Part shown: positions 35,225-47,286 of the stretch, one piece after another
Position numbering within the stretch: position 1 is the first letter of the stretch
Layout: every line of letters starts with the position of its first letter
The notes under the pieces: model-generated
What the model was told of the DNA's origin: nothing
Seen by the model: only the letters and a program-made list of their open reading frames with translations
Databases searched by the model: none
Made by a program: the position numbers and the translations under genes
Origin: Apiospora phragmitis
Lineage: Eukaryota; Ascomycota; Sordariomycetes; Amphisphaeriales; Apiosporaceae
Assembly (NCBI GenBank): GCA_038363925.1
Contig: JAQQWL010000001.1
Span: 1 to 64,000, forward strand
DNA length: 64,000 nucleotides
Direction of reading: 5' to 3'

Positions 35225-38200
35225 TCAGACATCGACCATAGGCCCTTCGGCCAAGGCCACCTCTGGACAAAGCCGGTGGTCCAGGCTGACGGGGAGAAGT
35301 CCCATGTCGAGTATGATTCGCGTCTGCGGAGGTCTGATGTCCTTTCGAGAGAAGAGTATATGGCTACCGCCGTGGATCATCAGGGCTAAGAGCAGGTATT
35401 GTCAATAAGCGGGGTGGGCTCGCATAGGGCTCGGAAGGCTCAAGCCGTCTTGGACTCACCAATCGGCATCTTCTTTCCCGGTTCGGCATTCTCAGGACAG
35501 TATATGTCCGCCTAGATCTCCTGCTTGCCAATGGTCTTGTAGACTACCTCTTGCACGCTGAAGCCGGTGGGCTTGGCGACACGCTTGGCGACACGCTTGG
35601 CGACACGCTTGGCGACACGCTTGGCGACACGCTTGACGTCCTTAGGCTCAGTTTGTGGTCTCGCGGGTGCGCTCTGAAGAAAGCCTCCTATAACCCGCAC
35701 GGTCTTAGCCTGGCCGAATCCCCGTCCGAGAAGAGGACTTCCTTGAAACCCGCATCCAGCATTGCCCTGGTCCAACGCGCCTCGTCGGCTAGGGCGTGCG
35801 ATCTGCCGTCCTCAAACAGCCACCACCCTTCTAAGAGCCCGACGATGATGTCGAAGATGTACATCGTCTTGGTCATCTCGATCAGGGCCACCGTGCCGTC
35901 CGGGTGGAGCATCTTGCGCACGTTGGTCAGGCTGCGGGCGAGGTCCCGGGTGGCGTGGATGCAGTTGGTGGAGATGACGACGTGGAACGCCTCGAGGAAA
36001 TCGGCGGGCGGTTCCTGCTCAATGTCGAGCACGCCGAGCATCATGCTTCCGTCGTCGACGACGTTCTTGAAGGCCCTCTTCGCCTTCTGCATCAGCGAGC
36101 CCGATAGGTCCGTGAAGTGGTACTCAAACTTGATGCCGTGCTTCTGCAGGAACTCGACTATGTAGCGCGTAGTCCCGCCGGTCCCGGCTCCTACCTCCAG
36201 AATGCGGAAGGTTCCAGCATTCTTGCGAGTGGTATCCGTCCCGTCCCCGTTGCCGTCAAAAACCTTGTACAGGAAGTTCCCCAGGCGTTTGGTGGCGGCG
36301 ACTAGCATAGGCCAGTTCTGGTACAGGTCTTCCAGGGTCTTCTTGTTCGTCTTGTTCCCGAACACGATCTGGAATCCATCGCACTGCCCCATCAGGCACT
36401 CTGCAAGTTGCGACCCGACGGCGCGGATCACGTGGCGGACCGGCGCATTCAGGGGATGCTTGGAAGTGATCTGCTGGTAGACCAGCTCGCCGGGCATCTT
36501 GTCTATAACTGCATCCGATCTCACGTACCCGCTAGCGGCCGCTGAGGATGCCAGGATGGCGCGCTCATCTGCCAGAAATCGGTACAACTGTTGCATGAGT
36601 TGTCGGTGTCGAGGTAGGACCTTCTCCAACTCTGGTATGGCTTCGTAAGGTATCAGTTTCCTCAATTCGCAACCAAGCTTCGCAAACGCCTCCGAGATGT
36701 ATGTCATCATGAGACGGGCATCGTCGCGATAGATGCAATCCCAGTAGTCTAGAGCACCAGCAGCGGTACCAAGATCGTCGTAGCTTAGCCGTACGGCATC
36801 GAAAGCATCATATGCAGAAGCAATTGACGGGCCTGATGTCTCGCCAGACTTCACAGAGACCTCGTTAACCTCAAGCAGTCGCTCATCTGGGCTCTCATGT
36901 GCCTGTTGAAACGGTGCCGTGGCCGAGTCGCTCGGGCCAACTTGAGCTGCGGTACTTTCTCTGCCGCCTGCAGCGCTGTCTGCGCTTTGCATCGCATGAA
37001 GGCCCAGTTGCTCATCTATATGGGCGACGAGAGCATTTATGTCAGCCAAGACAAACATCGTGGACAAATTAAGGTCCACATGCAGTATCGAGCTGATATC
37101 ACTGATCATCTCCGTAACACCTAAGGAGTCAATACCAAGGTCGGGGAGTGTTATGTCACGAGAAATTTCGTCGAGTTCGACATCAGCTATATTGGCGATA
37201 ATCTGGAAGATATCCGTACGCTTGGTGTCAGCGATTCCCGTTGGATTGCGAGGCTCCAAGGTATCGTTGGTATGTGCAGCAAACTCGACCCTTTCCACAT
37301 TTTGTGCGACCGCACTGTTTTCAAGCGCCGTCTTGGGTCTATCAACACTGGCGCCGTCGAGGATCCGGGTGAGCGTGGAACAAGAGATCCTCGAAAAGTC
37401 CATCCGAGAGCAGTGAATACGAGTCTCTTACTCTGAGCCTCGAAGACGTACACGTCAACCGAGGTGTGCTCCTCGGAACTGTCAGTCATGCTTGCGAAGA
37501 CGAACCATTGGCTGGTGTCAGGAGAGAACCCGGGTCCGAACTCGAGGCGCTCAATGTGGTGGCACACAAAGAGGCTGCCCGGGGACGAGTCCTCCTTGAA
37601 TTAGTTACTCAGGAACCCGGAAAACTGCATGAAGCTGTCGACCATGGGCGTGTCGGTGAGGCGCTGGTCCGCTGCGTCGCTGGAATCTGGTGAGATTCTG
37701 ACTTCGCCAGCCGCTTCCCGTCCGAGGCAAGAGATGGTCTTGATTCCCTTGAAGAGGTCTGAGTACTGTACAATCTGGCTGAATGCGCGGTAGATGTGCT
37801 TCCCTGCATCCTTCTCGGCATCCGGGTGATGAAGAATGTGCTCTCATCGCGCGGGGCTCAGTGTTTCAAATCGCTTGAAGGCCTGAAGTATTTGAGCATC
37901 TGTACGCTTTCTCAAGCGTACAACGCCCGTTGTCGTTTCCTGAGCTTTGGCGGAATCCGAACCTGCCAATAGGATTGAGAAACTCCATGCTGGCGACGGA
38001 CCGTCAAGACGCTGCATTGCCAGAGTGATCTCGGACTCTGGGTCAAGACCAATTGGAGACTTCATTACCAGGTCGTCGACTATCGGTACCCAGTTGGTAG
38101 CCAGCTGGTCTTCCTGGATGACCAGTCCAGCTCTTGCAGTAACTTCGAGATACAGCGAAGCAGACACAGCGGCTCGGTCGGCCAAAAAATGACTGCTAAC

Positions 38201-41200
38201 AAGTGCCTTGAAACGCTCGCTCTTCGGCGAAATTTGAAAGACTGCTTCCCCGAGCTTGCCGCCGTTGACGAGAGACAGCAGCTCATGGCCCTTTCTTTCG
38301 TCGGGCTGGTCACCGACAGCCGTATTGTCAACCATCTTTGGAACGACGTAGGGGAGCCAGTGACGTGTCTTTTGGAACTGATATGACGGCAGGCTGAGAT
38401 CCTTGTATTGCAATCGCTGACTTGGTTGGAATTGCCAGTATTGAACCTTCTGACCTGCTTTTCACAGCTTGACCGTGACGTCTACCAGCGAGTCCAAGGC
38501 ACTGACAGCAGCCAGCTGCGGAGAGAGCAGCAAGTGACGCCCCGGGGACTTCAGACACCCTCGAACCAGCTGCGTGATTGAGGAGCCTCGTCCTGCCTCA
38601 AGCCAAACACAATCTGGGTGCTTTTCCTCCAGCCTCTCAATGGCTTGCTGGAAGCAGACTGGGCCGCGCGTATGCTGAGCGATAGAGCGATGGTCAAGCT
38701 TGCGATTGATAGGATTCTCTTCGCAGACACCAGATATGCAAAGCGCAGTCAGCTGACCGAAACTGTGTCCAATAACGGCGCTCACGCTCAAGCAGTAGTC
38801 CATCCACGCCTTGGCAGAAGCGTACTGGACGGAGAACAAGGCAGCGTGTACCGTGACGATGTCCGGGATAGGGGTCTGCTGGAAGATGGCGGGGTACAGT
38901 CCCTCGTGACCAAGGTGGGTAAGTACGTCGTGGCACTCGTCTAGATGGCGCCGAAAGATGTCCGATGCAGCGTGTATGGTCTCCGATAAGCCAATAGATT
39001 GGCTCTCTTGGCCTCCGAAGACTAAGACGAGGGGCTTGGGTGATGGTATCGTGGTGAAGGCACTACTGTCTTCTTGGGTGGCAGCAGAGAGCGTTGACTT
39101 AAGATCATTGATGTCAGACACGGAAGCGATGAGACTATGCTCAAGTGGCCGGTTCGCTCTGTTGGCTAGGTTGAAAAGCACGTCCGCAATGTGAGTATCA
39201 GGCGGCTCCGGCGAGCGGCCTTGTTGCAGCCAATCCAGCAGCTTCTGGCAGTATTGTGACAGGCTACTCTTGGTTGCCGCAGATATAATCAAGGGTAATC
39301 TGGAAGGCAGCCCGGCACGAGAAGCCTTTGCTATGCCAGTGAGGTCTTGCGTTGGCGGTCCGCAAGCCATTACTGCGGAGTTGCTGCCGGCGGCACCGTA
39401 GCTATTGACGCAAGCCACTCGCCTCGAAGGCTGCCAAGGAATCAGCTGTCGCGGGACCGCCATAAGATCAGGCTCGAGCGGTGGGATGGTGGAGTTCAGC
39501 GACTGGTGGCTGGCCTGCGGAGGGATCTGGCCGTGCTTCAGCATGAGGAGGACCTTGATCAAGCCGGCGACTCCGGCGGCAGACTCGGCATGGCCCATGT
39601 TTCCCTTGATGGACGAGAAATACAGGGTAGGGTCTCTTTGAGAAGCCCCACCAAATGCGTCGCAGAGACTGCGAACCTCGATGGGATCTCCTACGGTAGT
39701 GCCGGTTCAATGGGCCTCCACGAAAGTCACATCCCCTGGCGCGACCTGGGACATGGTCATGACCTTGCGGTACACGTTGGTCTGAGACCCGGAATGGGGC
39801 ACGGTGATGTGGACTTCGTTAGAGTTCTGGTTGAATGCCGAGCCCACGAGAACACCGAGAACGCGGTCATGGTCCTTGAGCGCCGAGGCCAGCGACTTCA
39901 GCACTACCACCGCGACCGCTTCGCCGCGGCAGTAGCCGTCAGCGCCAGCGTCGAATGGCTTGCACTGCCCCGTGAGGCTGAGGAACCCCGCGGCCTGGAG
40001 GTCGCGGTAGTCGTGTGGGCTCGTGATGATGTTCGTGCCCCCTGCGATGGCGCCGGAGCAATCCCCGCCAGAACGGCTTGGCAGGCGGTGTGAATGGCTA
40101 CGAGCGAGGACGAGCATGCGGTATCGACAGTCAGAGCCGGACCTGTCCAGCCAAAGTAGTGGCTTACGGCGCCCGAGATGAAGGACCTTCCCGTTCCAAT
40201 GGTGGCGTACGCCGACGGGGGCTGCGTGCTGACGTTGTTCACGTAGTTGTTCTGGGTGGCACCGATGTAGCAGCTGTAGTCTGTTGATCCTGAAGGCTGA
40301 CAGGCTTGGGCGCTGAAGTAGCTGGATGATTCAAGCGCCTCATAGACCACTTCGAGCAGATTTCGCTGTTGAGGGTCAGATGCTAGCGCTTCCCGCGGTG
40401 ACTTCCTGAACAGCTTGTGGTCGAAAGTGTCGGGATCGTCGATGAAGTTGCCCCACCACTTCTTCTGTGCGTAGTCGCCTGATAGATAGTCCAGTCCGAT
40501 TCTATCGGGGGCTCTCTTGACAGACGATTTCCCGGTGGAGAGAAAGTTCCAAAGCTCTTCGACAGAGCTGGCACCTGGGAATCTCCCTGCCATACCCACG
40601 ACCGCTACAGAGTGGGGGGTGGGAAGCCAGATGGCAGGGCGTCAGTTGCGGACTCGTCTACGCTCTCGTCTTCATCAGAGGCAAAGACCCAGGAACCTTC
40701 AGTGCCATTGCCCTCGTTGGTACTATCCGACGTGAGCTCTGGGGCAGTAGTGCTGCTAACTTTGTCACAGAATTCGGTGCCATTTTCTCCCACTTCTTGT
40801 AAGAGCTGAAGCTGGATGTCCGGGTTCTTCATCAAAGAGAGTGGAAAATGGTTGGACAAGCCTGCAAGTGCAATGCATTTCTGCTTCTGTGGAACATCGG
40901 CCATTGCCAGGGTAAGGGTTTGATACCAATTCACTGGTTTCAGCAAGCTGTTCTCCAAAGCGTATCTGACCAAGTCACCTCGATAGATAGCTTTGCCATC
41001 CGTGGCTGAACGGATGCGAATTTGCAGATTGTCTGGACCTGGAAACTGCAAATCAGGCGTGTTTGCAAAGAACTGGACAAGTCTCTCCAGTCGCGGAAGT
41101 ATAGACAGTGCTATGGAATCGACCGTCAACTGGAATCTCTTTAATAGAGAATCCGTGGCCCTCTAGGCCAGGGACTAGACCTGCGAGGGGCGCATCTGGA

Positions 41201-41938
41201 ATAGTGATGGTCATAGAGGTCTCGTCCGTAATACCTGCGATATATGCCTATAGACTGGATCAATACAATGTCAAATCAAGCCAACCAGAAGAGAGACATT
41301 ACATCTGGATAAGCCTTGAGGACTGCCAAAGCTTTATCGAGAGCGTTGACTTGCTTATGCCTCCATCGAGCAGAGATGCAAGTTGTCGCTTCGTTGGCCG
41401 CATCTTTGTCGACGTAAACGCCAATGGCCAATGCCAATCGAAGCCCGTGAACAGCATGATTTGCAATGTCGTCTTCCGATCTAGACAGCGACACGGTGAT
41501 GGCGCAAAGAAAGCCAACACAGAACCCATGGACACCACCACGTTTCAGTATTTCGAGCATGAAGGTTTGTGCATCGTCCCTCTCCTCAATATCTACAGAG
41601 CGCAGGAAATATAGATACTGTTTCATTTGAATCAGGAAGTTGAGTAGGAAAGTAAGTGTAATTGGGCATCGCAAAGCGCAGTAAGGGTTCTCGCGTTCTC
41701 CCTTCAGCCATTCCACGAACTCGTGCAGTTGTGACTCTGCCGGGAGTTGGTCCAGACTAGAGTCGAGGACGACCAAATCCCGCCAGAACTTGGGCAGATC
41801 CAGAGCTGCAGCATGGGCTTTGGAAAGTCGCGGGTTTACTGTGAGTTCATGGCGCAATTCCGCGAGATCGTCTGGGGAAGGACGGGCCTGAGGCCCAAAA
41901 ACAAGTAGAGATGGGATTGAGTGCTTGTGAGTGGCCAT
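35225..41938 (-). pseudogene. Non-reducing polyketide synthase, SAT-KS-AT-PT-ACP-CMeT-TE order, disrupted
   Basis: From the ATG at 41938 the order is: SAT with GFCVGF (Cys140) and an intron at 41248-41302; KS with DTACSSS (Cys codon 40114-40116) and the NMGHAES His; AT with GHSFGQ near 38760; PT with SHFLADR and MVDSF; one ACP with GIDSL (Ser codon 37125-37127); C-methyltransferase with the ILEVGAGTGGTTR SAM motif near 36165-36205; and the start of an alpha/beta-hydrolase TE with LMIHGGSH after an intron at 35386-35459. This order is that of methylated-aromatic synthases such as the 3,5-dimethylorsellinate type. Damage: TGA in the KS EAHGTGT motif (39707-39709); TGA at 38462-38464 and 37844-37846; TAA near 37602; TAG at 35512-35514; most of AT deleted after GHSFGQ near 38735; TE cut before its nucleophile; frame changes near 41100, 40614-40619, 40063-40066, 37404-37405 and 35710. 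It cannot make product as written. Confidence 0.9.
35572..35631 (-). repeat. Five tandem 12-bp units in the CMeT-TE linker
   Basis: CTTGGCGACACG is repeated five times without a mismatch. On the coding (minus) strand it encodes a (Val-Ala-Lys-Arg)-type repeat in the linker between the methyltransferase and thioesterase of the PKS. Perfect identity suggests recent slippage expansion. It leaves the frame unchanged. Confidence 0.9.
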
Positions 41939-42837
41939 TGTATTGACTGAATATGTAAATTTTTAATGAAGACGTCTGTTTACTAAAGATCTTGCGTGTC
42001 CATATGACTGTAGAAGACGTATTTCACGCGTCTCTCCATTGAGTATCTATTGGCTGAACCCTTTTATATCCATCCTACGACTTCATAAGGACATTGATGA
42101 CTATGGCGTTGTCGACGATGGATTTTAGTACATGGTTGCAGTTGATTGAAAGCCATTTTTAGGGGGGTAATCAGAAGGCCTAGGACTTACCCCTGAATTA
42201 ATTAGACTTCAGAAGCTGCAAGTGCTTTTGGCCGTTGGCCGAAGTAATTAATGTACCCCGCCATTTAGGGGGCCTATCATCGTGGAGAATCCCGAATGGG
42301 AACCTCAGTCGAAAGCACGACATTTCACGGGGAATGTCAGTCTCATGTCTGCTGTACTGGGTAAAATACCAGAGACCGTCTTGATGCTCTATTGGGATAA
42401 GAACTATGTATCGCCAACACGCCACCTATCCTGCAAGAACAAGTCCACACACGGCCACCATGATTCCGACTTATATTCCTGTGCAGAAGATCGAGGCTAA
42501 GAATGGCATTACCTACGCCTGCAGACGACTTGGTCCCGCATAGGGCATACCTCTTGTGATGCATATGCACGTGAGTGTCCGCTGTGCCGTGATATCGAAC
42601 AGCAGTAACTCTGACCAGTAATATGGCTGAAGGTACGAGCCTCTATGGGCTATTGGGATCCAGTGTTCGTACGTCCGTAGGCGCTTAAGCGCCCTGTCAT
42701 CATGTTTGACCCTCCTGCGGTCGGGCAGAGTAGCGGTACCACAGAGCGCATACCGTCCGATAGTAGGTTCATCCAGCCCACCGCCACATATGGAACGCCC
42801 GCGGTGGACGAACTGATTACTGTGTACAGTAAAGGAC
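41939..42837. other. Divergent promoter region between PKS and hydrolase
   Basis: This is a 900-bp interval between the PKS start (-) and the hydrolase remnant (+). It should hold the PKS promoter. No conserved frame was found, and I could not identify a convincing binding site for a pathway regulator. The missing N-terminus of the hydrolase would be expected in its right part. Confidence 0.45.
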
Positions 42838-43526
42838 ATGGGTGATGACCTCAATGAGTTCCTTGATGCCCTGTCTCTTGACCTCATAGACCTCTTGGGT
42901 TTCTCTATGGGAAGCATGGCAGCCCAGATGGCAACTCTCGCGAAGCCAGAGCAAGTGAGACGGCTGGTACTAATTGGAGCAGACCTTCCGGACCGACCCC
43001 TAGAGATCATTTCTGGCCCAGTACCGACCCGGAACTGGACCGATTCCTGGCGCTGCAGAAGAGCGCCAGCGAGCAGGACTGGCAGCGCGCCTACTCCCTC
43101 GTCTTCTTCCGCAACGACGCGCAGGGCGAGGCGGCGGCCGAGGCCTACTTCCAGCGCCTGCGCGAGAGCGAGTACAACGAGAACGCCTCCGACGGCGGCC
43201 GGCTGCCGGCCTCCCAGGACGTCGAGGGCTTCATACTCCAGCTGCGGGCCATCAAACACTGGTGCGCGCCCAAGGACAAGAGCCTGGACTCCTTCTACCG
43301 GATGCACGAGCTCACCATGCCGGTCCTGGTCATGACAGGGGACGACGACTACGTCGTGCCCACGCCCCGCAGCTACGAGCTGCTGCACGGCTTGCCCAAC
43401 TGCCAGCTCTTCATCTGGCCGCGTGCCGGCCATGCGTCCATCTGGCAGTACGCCGAGTCCAACGCGGCGCGGGTCAACAAGTTCCTTGACAGCGACCCTG
43501 AGAACTACTCAGAGCCGAGGCTGTGA
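42838..43526 (+). pseudogene. Alpha/beta hydrolase, 5'-truncated and frame-broken
   Basis: The frame from about 42832 reads MGDDLNEFLDALSLDLIDLL then GFSMGSMAAQ, the nucleophile elbow GxSxG. It changes near 43015, and the second frame continues through FWPSTDPELDRFLALQKSA to VLVMTGDDDYVVPTPRSYEL (catalytic Asp region) and GHASIWQYAE (catalytic His), ending at 43524-43526. The fold's N-terminal strands and the oxyanion HGG segment are not found upstream. About 229 residues are readable, against a usual 270-300. It resembles small hydrolases that sit beside polyketide and other secondary-metabolite genes and, with the divergent PKS, may be a former cluster member. Probably inactive. Confidence 0.65.
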
Positions 43527-43991
43527 GCTACGATATCGGACATGTATTTCTTTGGTCTCATAATGTCTATTCTATGGGTTGCTTATGTACAGATCGGCCA
43601 GGGGTGCAAATATCTCAATCTCCACGATGTGTCGAAGAGGGTCTCGCGAAGATCTCAGTGCTGAGGCATTACCCCTGGATTCCCTTTTGCCATTCACTCA
43701 TTAGCTATCAAAAGTAGTCAATACAAATCACATTCATGTTCACCCAGAATCACTGACCACAATCGATGATGGGTCTGGAGTCCAGGGGTATGTGACGATT
43801 GAGTGCGCTAGGCACGGTACACGGTACAGTAGTTCGAACTCCACCCGGGTAGGGGACCTTGCCATGTGGTATATGACGTAGCTACTGGGGAAACCCGAAC
43901 GGATGGCTCTATGCATATTTACACTTTATTTTAACGTGCCTATTGAGCCTAAAGCAAACCACAATCTTAAATCAAGTTTCGAAGTAGCCTA
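43527..43991. other. Intergenic up to the transposon nest
   Basis: No gene was seen. Normal composition continues to the TA target site at 43990-43991, where the transposon begins. Confidence 0.5.
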
Positions 43992-44232
43992 ACGTATCCT
44001 ACAAGCGAATGTCCCATACAAGCGTATGTCCTACTTTTATAAATTTCCTCATAGCCTCAACCTTTTTTTATATTCTTTTACGTCCGAAAATGCTATAACT
44101 TTAAAAAAGAGTAATATAATTCTAACGCTTTAAACGTTTTAAAAAGACTTAATTTTAAACGTATAAAAGGCTATATTAATTTATTACGTTTTATCGAAAA
44201 CTTTACAGCGTAGACGAAATAATTAACCTATA

Positions 44233-46121
44233 AGCTAGTTAACGGTGCTACGGTTAACTCATGCAACGGCGACCTTAAAAACTAATAATAATACTATATA
44301 ATAATAATACGAATAATTTAATTAAAAATTAACACAAAATCCTAAAAATACCGTTTCAGTCTCGAAACGCTTCTATAACACTCTTAATCTTAGATTTAGA
44401 GTTAGATTTAATTATAACGGCTTCCGGCGCCGACGATAAAAAAGTAACAGCTTAAGGTCTCGATATAACGCTATTTATCTCCCTCTTAACTACTATAGCA
44501 TCTCGTATACGCGTAAACTTTTAATTAGGGTTAAGCATTACTCTTTTTCTCTTTTTATTTCTTTTTTTTTTTAAAATTACCTTTTAAAATTAATTTTTCG
44601 TGCTCTAATTAGCCGATCCAGCCGTTTAAAATATCTAAACTCTTTTAAAACTTCTAAAATAAAACCCGGCGCGTCGCGCTATCGAAAATAATATCATCAC
44701 TACTAAGCGTATCCGCTAACTCTTTAATTTAGCGGCTAGTCATAAGTATTAATAACGTTATAAAAGAGAATTATTTATTAAAAATATTAGGGGGAGGCTT
44801 AAATAGTTTTACCTTTACTTAGTTTTTTATTCTCCGGTTCTAGCTATTAAGGGGCTTATTAATATCGCGAAAAAATATACTAGTTACGGCCTAGCCGCTA
44901 GCTATTATATACGGCCGAAAGGTAAACCTTTTAATTAGTTCGTAATATTAAAAGAAATCTTTCTTATTTATATTTATATTATTAAGCCTTATATAATATA
45001 AGGTTACTTTTTAATAATAAATATTTTTTAATATATTAAAAGGATTAAAATTTAAAGGTTATAATAAGTATAATAAGTATACCGGAAAGAAGAAAAGCTA
45101 TATCTTTTATTTTAAGCACGTTATAATAAAGTCTTCGCTTACGTAACTAGCGTGACTATTTAAAATAATAAGCCGCCACTAATCTTCGTTTTTAAGCTTT
45201 ATATAAGGGATAAAGACTTTATTTAACTATACTAAGGCTAGCTCCTTATTAATCCAGCCTTTAAGGGATGTCGTAAAGACTTAATCCTCTATAGTATCCG
45301 TTAACGAGTCCTCCTTTTCTAAAAATTATTATTATTAGACCTATTAACCTTTAAATATAATAAAAAGAGGTAAAGCTCGGCTTAAAGCGTTATGATATTC
45401 GACTATAAAAGTTTATTCTCGATTAAAAGAATTTATAATTAATATTTCTTTATTTTAATAAGTTTAATAATTATTATATTCGTTTTATAACCGAGCTAAT
45501 TATTAATTTTATTAACGTTAAACGGAAACTCCGGAATGATCGATTTTAAAATAAGATTATTAAGCCGCTCGAAAAACTAGATAATTTTTTCTATAGAAGT
45601 TACGTTAAGCCTTAAGAAATTTATCCTTTTAAAAAAAATAATACCGATAAATAAATAACGAGTAATAAATTTTTTAACCTAATATTTACCGAATATTATA
45701 TTAATCCCGTTAATTTAAAAAATCCGTTAAGCGAATATCCGGAAAATAACGTACGCTAGTAAACAGCCTAGATTATATTACGTAAAGCACTAAATTACGA
45801 TCTAAAACTTTTCTACTATTATTAAAGCTTAAAAGGATTTATTTCGTTATTTTATAATCTTACGGCCGTAAATCCGAGCCTTTAGAATTATTTTAAAAAT
45901 CTTATACTTCTCGGCGGCTTGTTTCATCAACGAGCTATTTATAATATTAAATCGTTAAGTTTACGGCCTATTAAAAAAAAAAAAAAACGATAATATTATT
46001 TAATTAATTATAAATTAAAAACTAAATGGTTTATATACTAATTTATATATAATACTATTAAGGGCTATTTAAATTTAAGGGTCGCCGTTATATGAGGTAA
46101 CCGTAGCACCGTTAATTAGCT
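44233..46121 (-). mobile_element. Second TIR transposon family nested in copy A
   Basis: The element is 1889 bp and flanked by TA (44231-44232 and 46122-46123). It begins AGCTAGTTAACGGTGCTACG and ends with its near-perfect inverse. The inverted similarity runs about 45 bp, to AACGGCGACC. Copies of the outer element elsewhere in the window (near 55350, and inverted near 6243) show the uninterrupted site CCTATA-CGACG, confirming the insertion. On the minus strand a heavily stopped frame around 45460-45560 hints at a pogo-type DDE transposase (IGYKTN-like block), but I am not sure. TA target and size fit the Tc1/mariner/pogo group. Confidence 0.8.
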
Positions 46122-46719
46122 TACAACGCGAAATATTTACGAATTTTTAAAAGTTTTTAAATTTCGAAAAGAATACGATTATTTAATATATTATTAATTT
46201 ATATACGTAATCGTTTCTTCCCTAATTAAATAATATAAAAAATATAGCGAATCGATTATTTAACTTACGTAACGCATAACGCGTCGGTATTAATTAAGCC
46301 TTTAACTTTATACGATAATAACTAGACCTCCGGACGCGTTTTAACCAAAGAATCGATTATTAAAAAATCTTTTACGAAAATCCCGACGCGTATCGCGCGT
46401 AGTTTACCCTCGTACGGAATATAATTTATAAATACGAGATTTAAAAGGAGGATATTTATAACTTTAACGAAACCGGCTTTTTTATAAACTAAATCTCGTT
46501 CGAAATAGTTGTAACCACCTTCGATTAATACCGAAAGCTTTAAATAATATAATAAAAAAACTAGAAATAAGTTATAATTATTTAAAGCGTTAGATTACAC
46601 GGTTACGCCATCTTTTCGTATACTATTTTTACCGGGAAAACGCACCTCTCTTTTTAATATAAAAATAGCTTATTATTAAAGGATTAAGTAATAATAATTA
46701 TTAAAAATAACTAAATTAT

Positions 46720-47286
46720 TATAACGGACGGCTATTAGGGTTTAAAAGAAACTTAGTAGGACGTACTTAGGTTTATGTTGGCTAAGACGAGAAAATATTT
46801 GAACGTGTAGACGAGTGCGTCCGTTTAATATAATAGGTATATTTTTAAACTAATCGTAGAACTTAATTAAAGGTATAATAAGTTCGTTAAAATAATGTGC
46901 TTTATTAATATATTAGATTAATATTTAAATTAATTATTAAAGTAAAGAGTGTTTATATAAAATATATAGGAAATGTTCGTAGTTATATATTTAATCTTTT
47001 TTTTACCGATCCCTTTAGATTACTCTTATTTCCGTGATCCCCTAGTCCTGGGATTACTGGGAGCGTCATGATTTTGTAGCTCCTTATTTTATTTCTACGT
47101 GACTTAGAATGGTTACCCTATTCTGGCTACTTATTTTATCCTATTTATTTGGTATTATCGTTGAGGTGGGTCGTAAACGCTAACTGGTAGGTTTTAGGCT
47201 GGTGTTTAAAGCTTGGGTGTATTCGGGGTATTATAGAGCCGTGCCGTGGGTGGGTTTTGGCCGCGTAGTTGGGCCAGTTCGTAATA
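46720..47286 (-). repeat. 3' LTR of the Gypsy element (relative to its minus-strand coding)
   Basis: A 567-bp repeat matches 53627-54227. As written it starts TATAACGG and ends GTAATA. The canonical TG...CA ends have each been changed by C-to-T. Its right third (46990-47283) keeps much more GC than its left part, so RIP acted unevenly. The open frame at 47202-47417 is LTR sequence running into the interior, not a gene. Confidence 0.85.

Noticed and set aside
39347..40093. 248-codon plus-strand frame
   Set aside because: Antisense to the KS domain of the PKS. No domain, and composition explained by GC-rich third positions of the real gene.
42513..43433. 306-codon minus-strand frame
   Set aside because: Antisense to the alpha/beta hydrolase, whose GxSxG, Asp and His motifs are on the plus strand.
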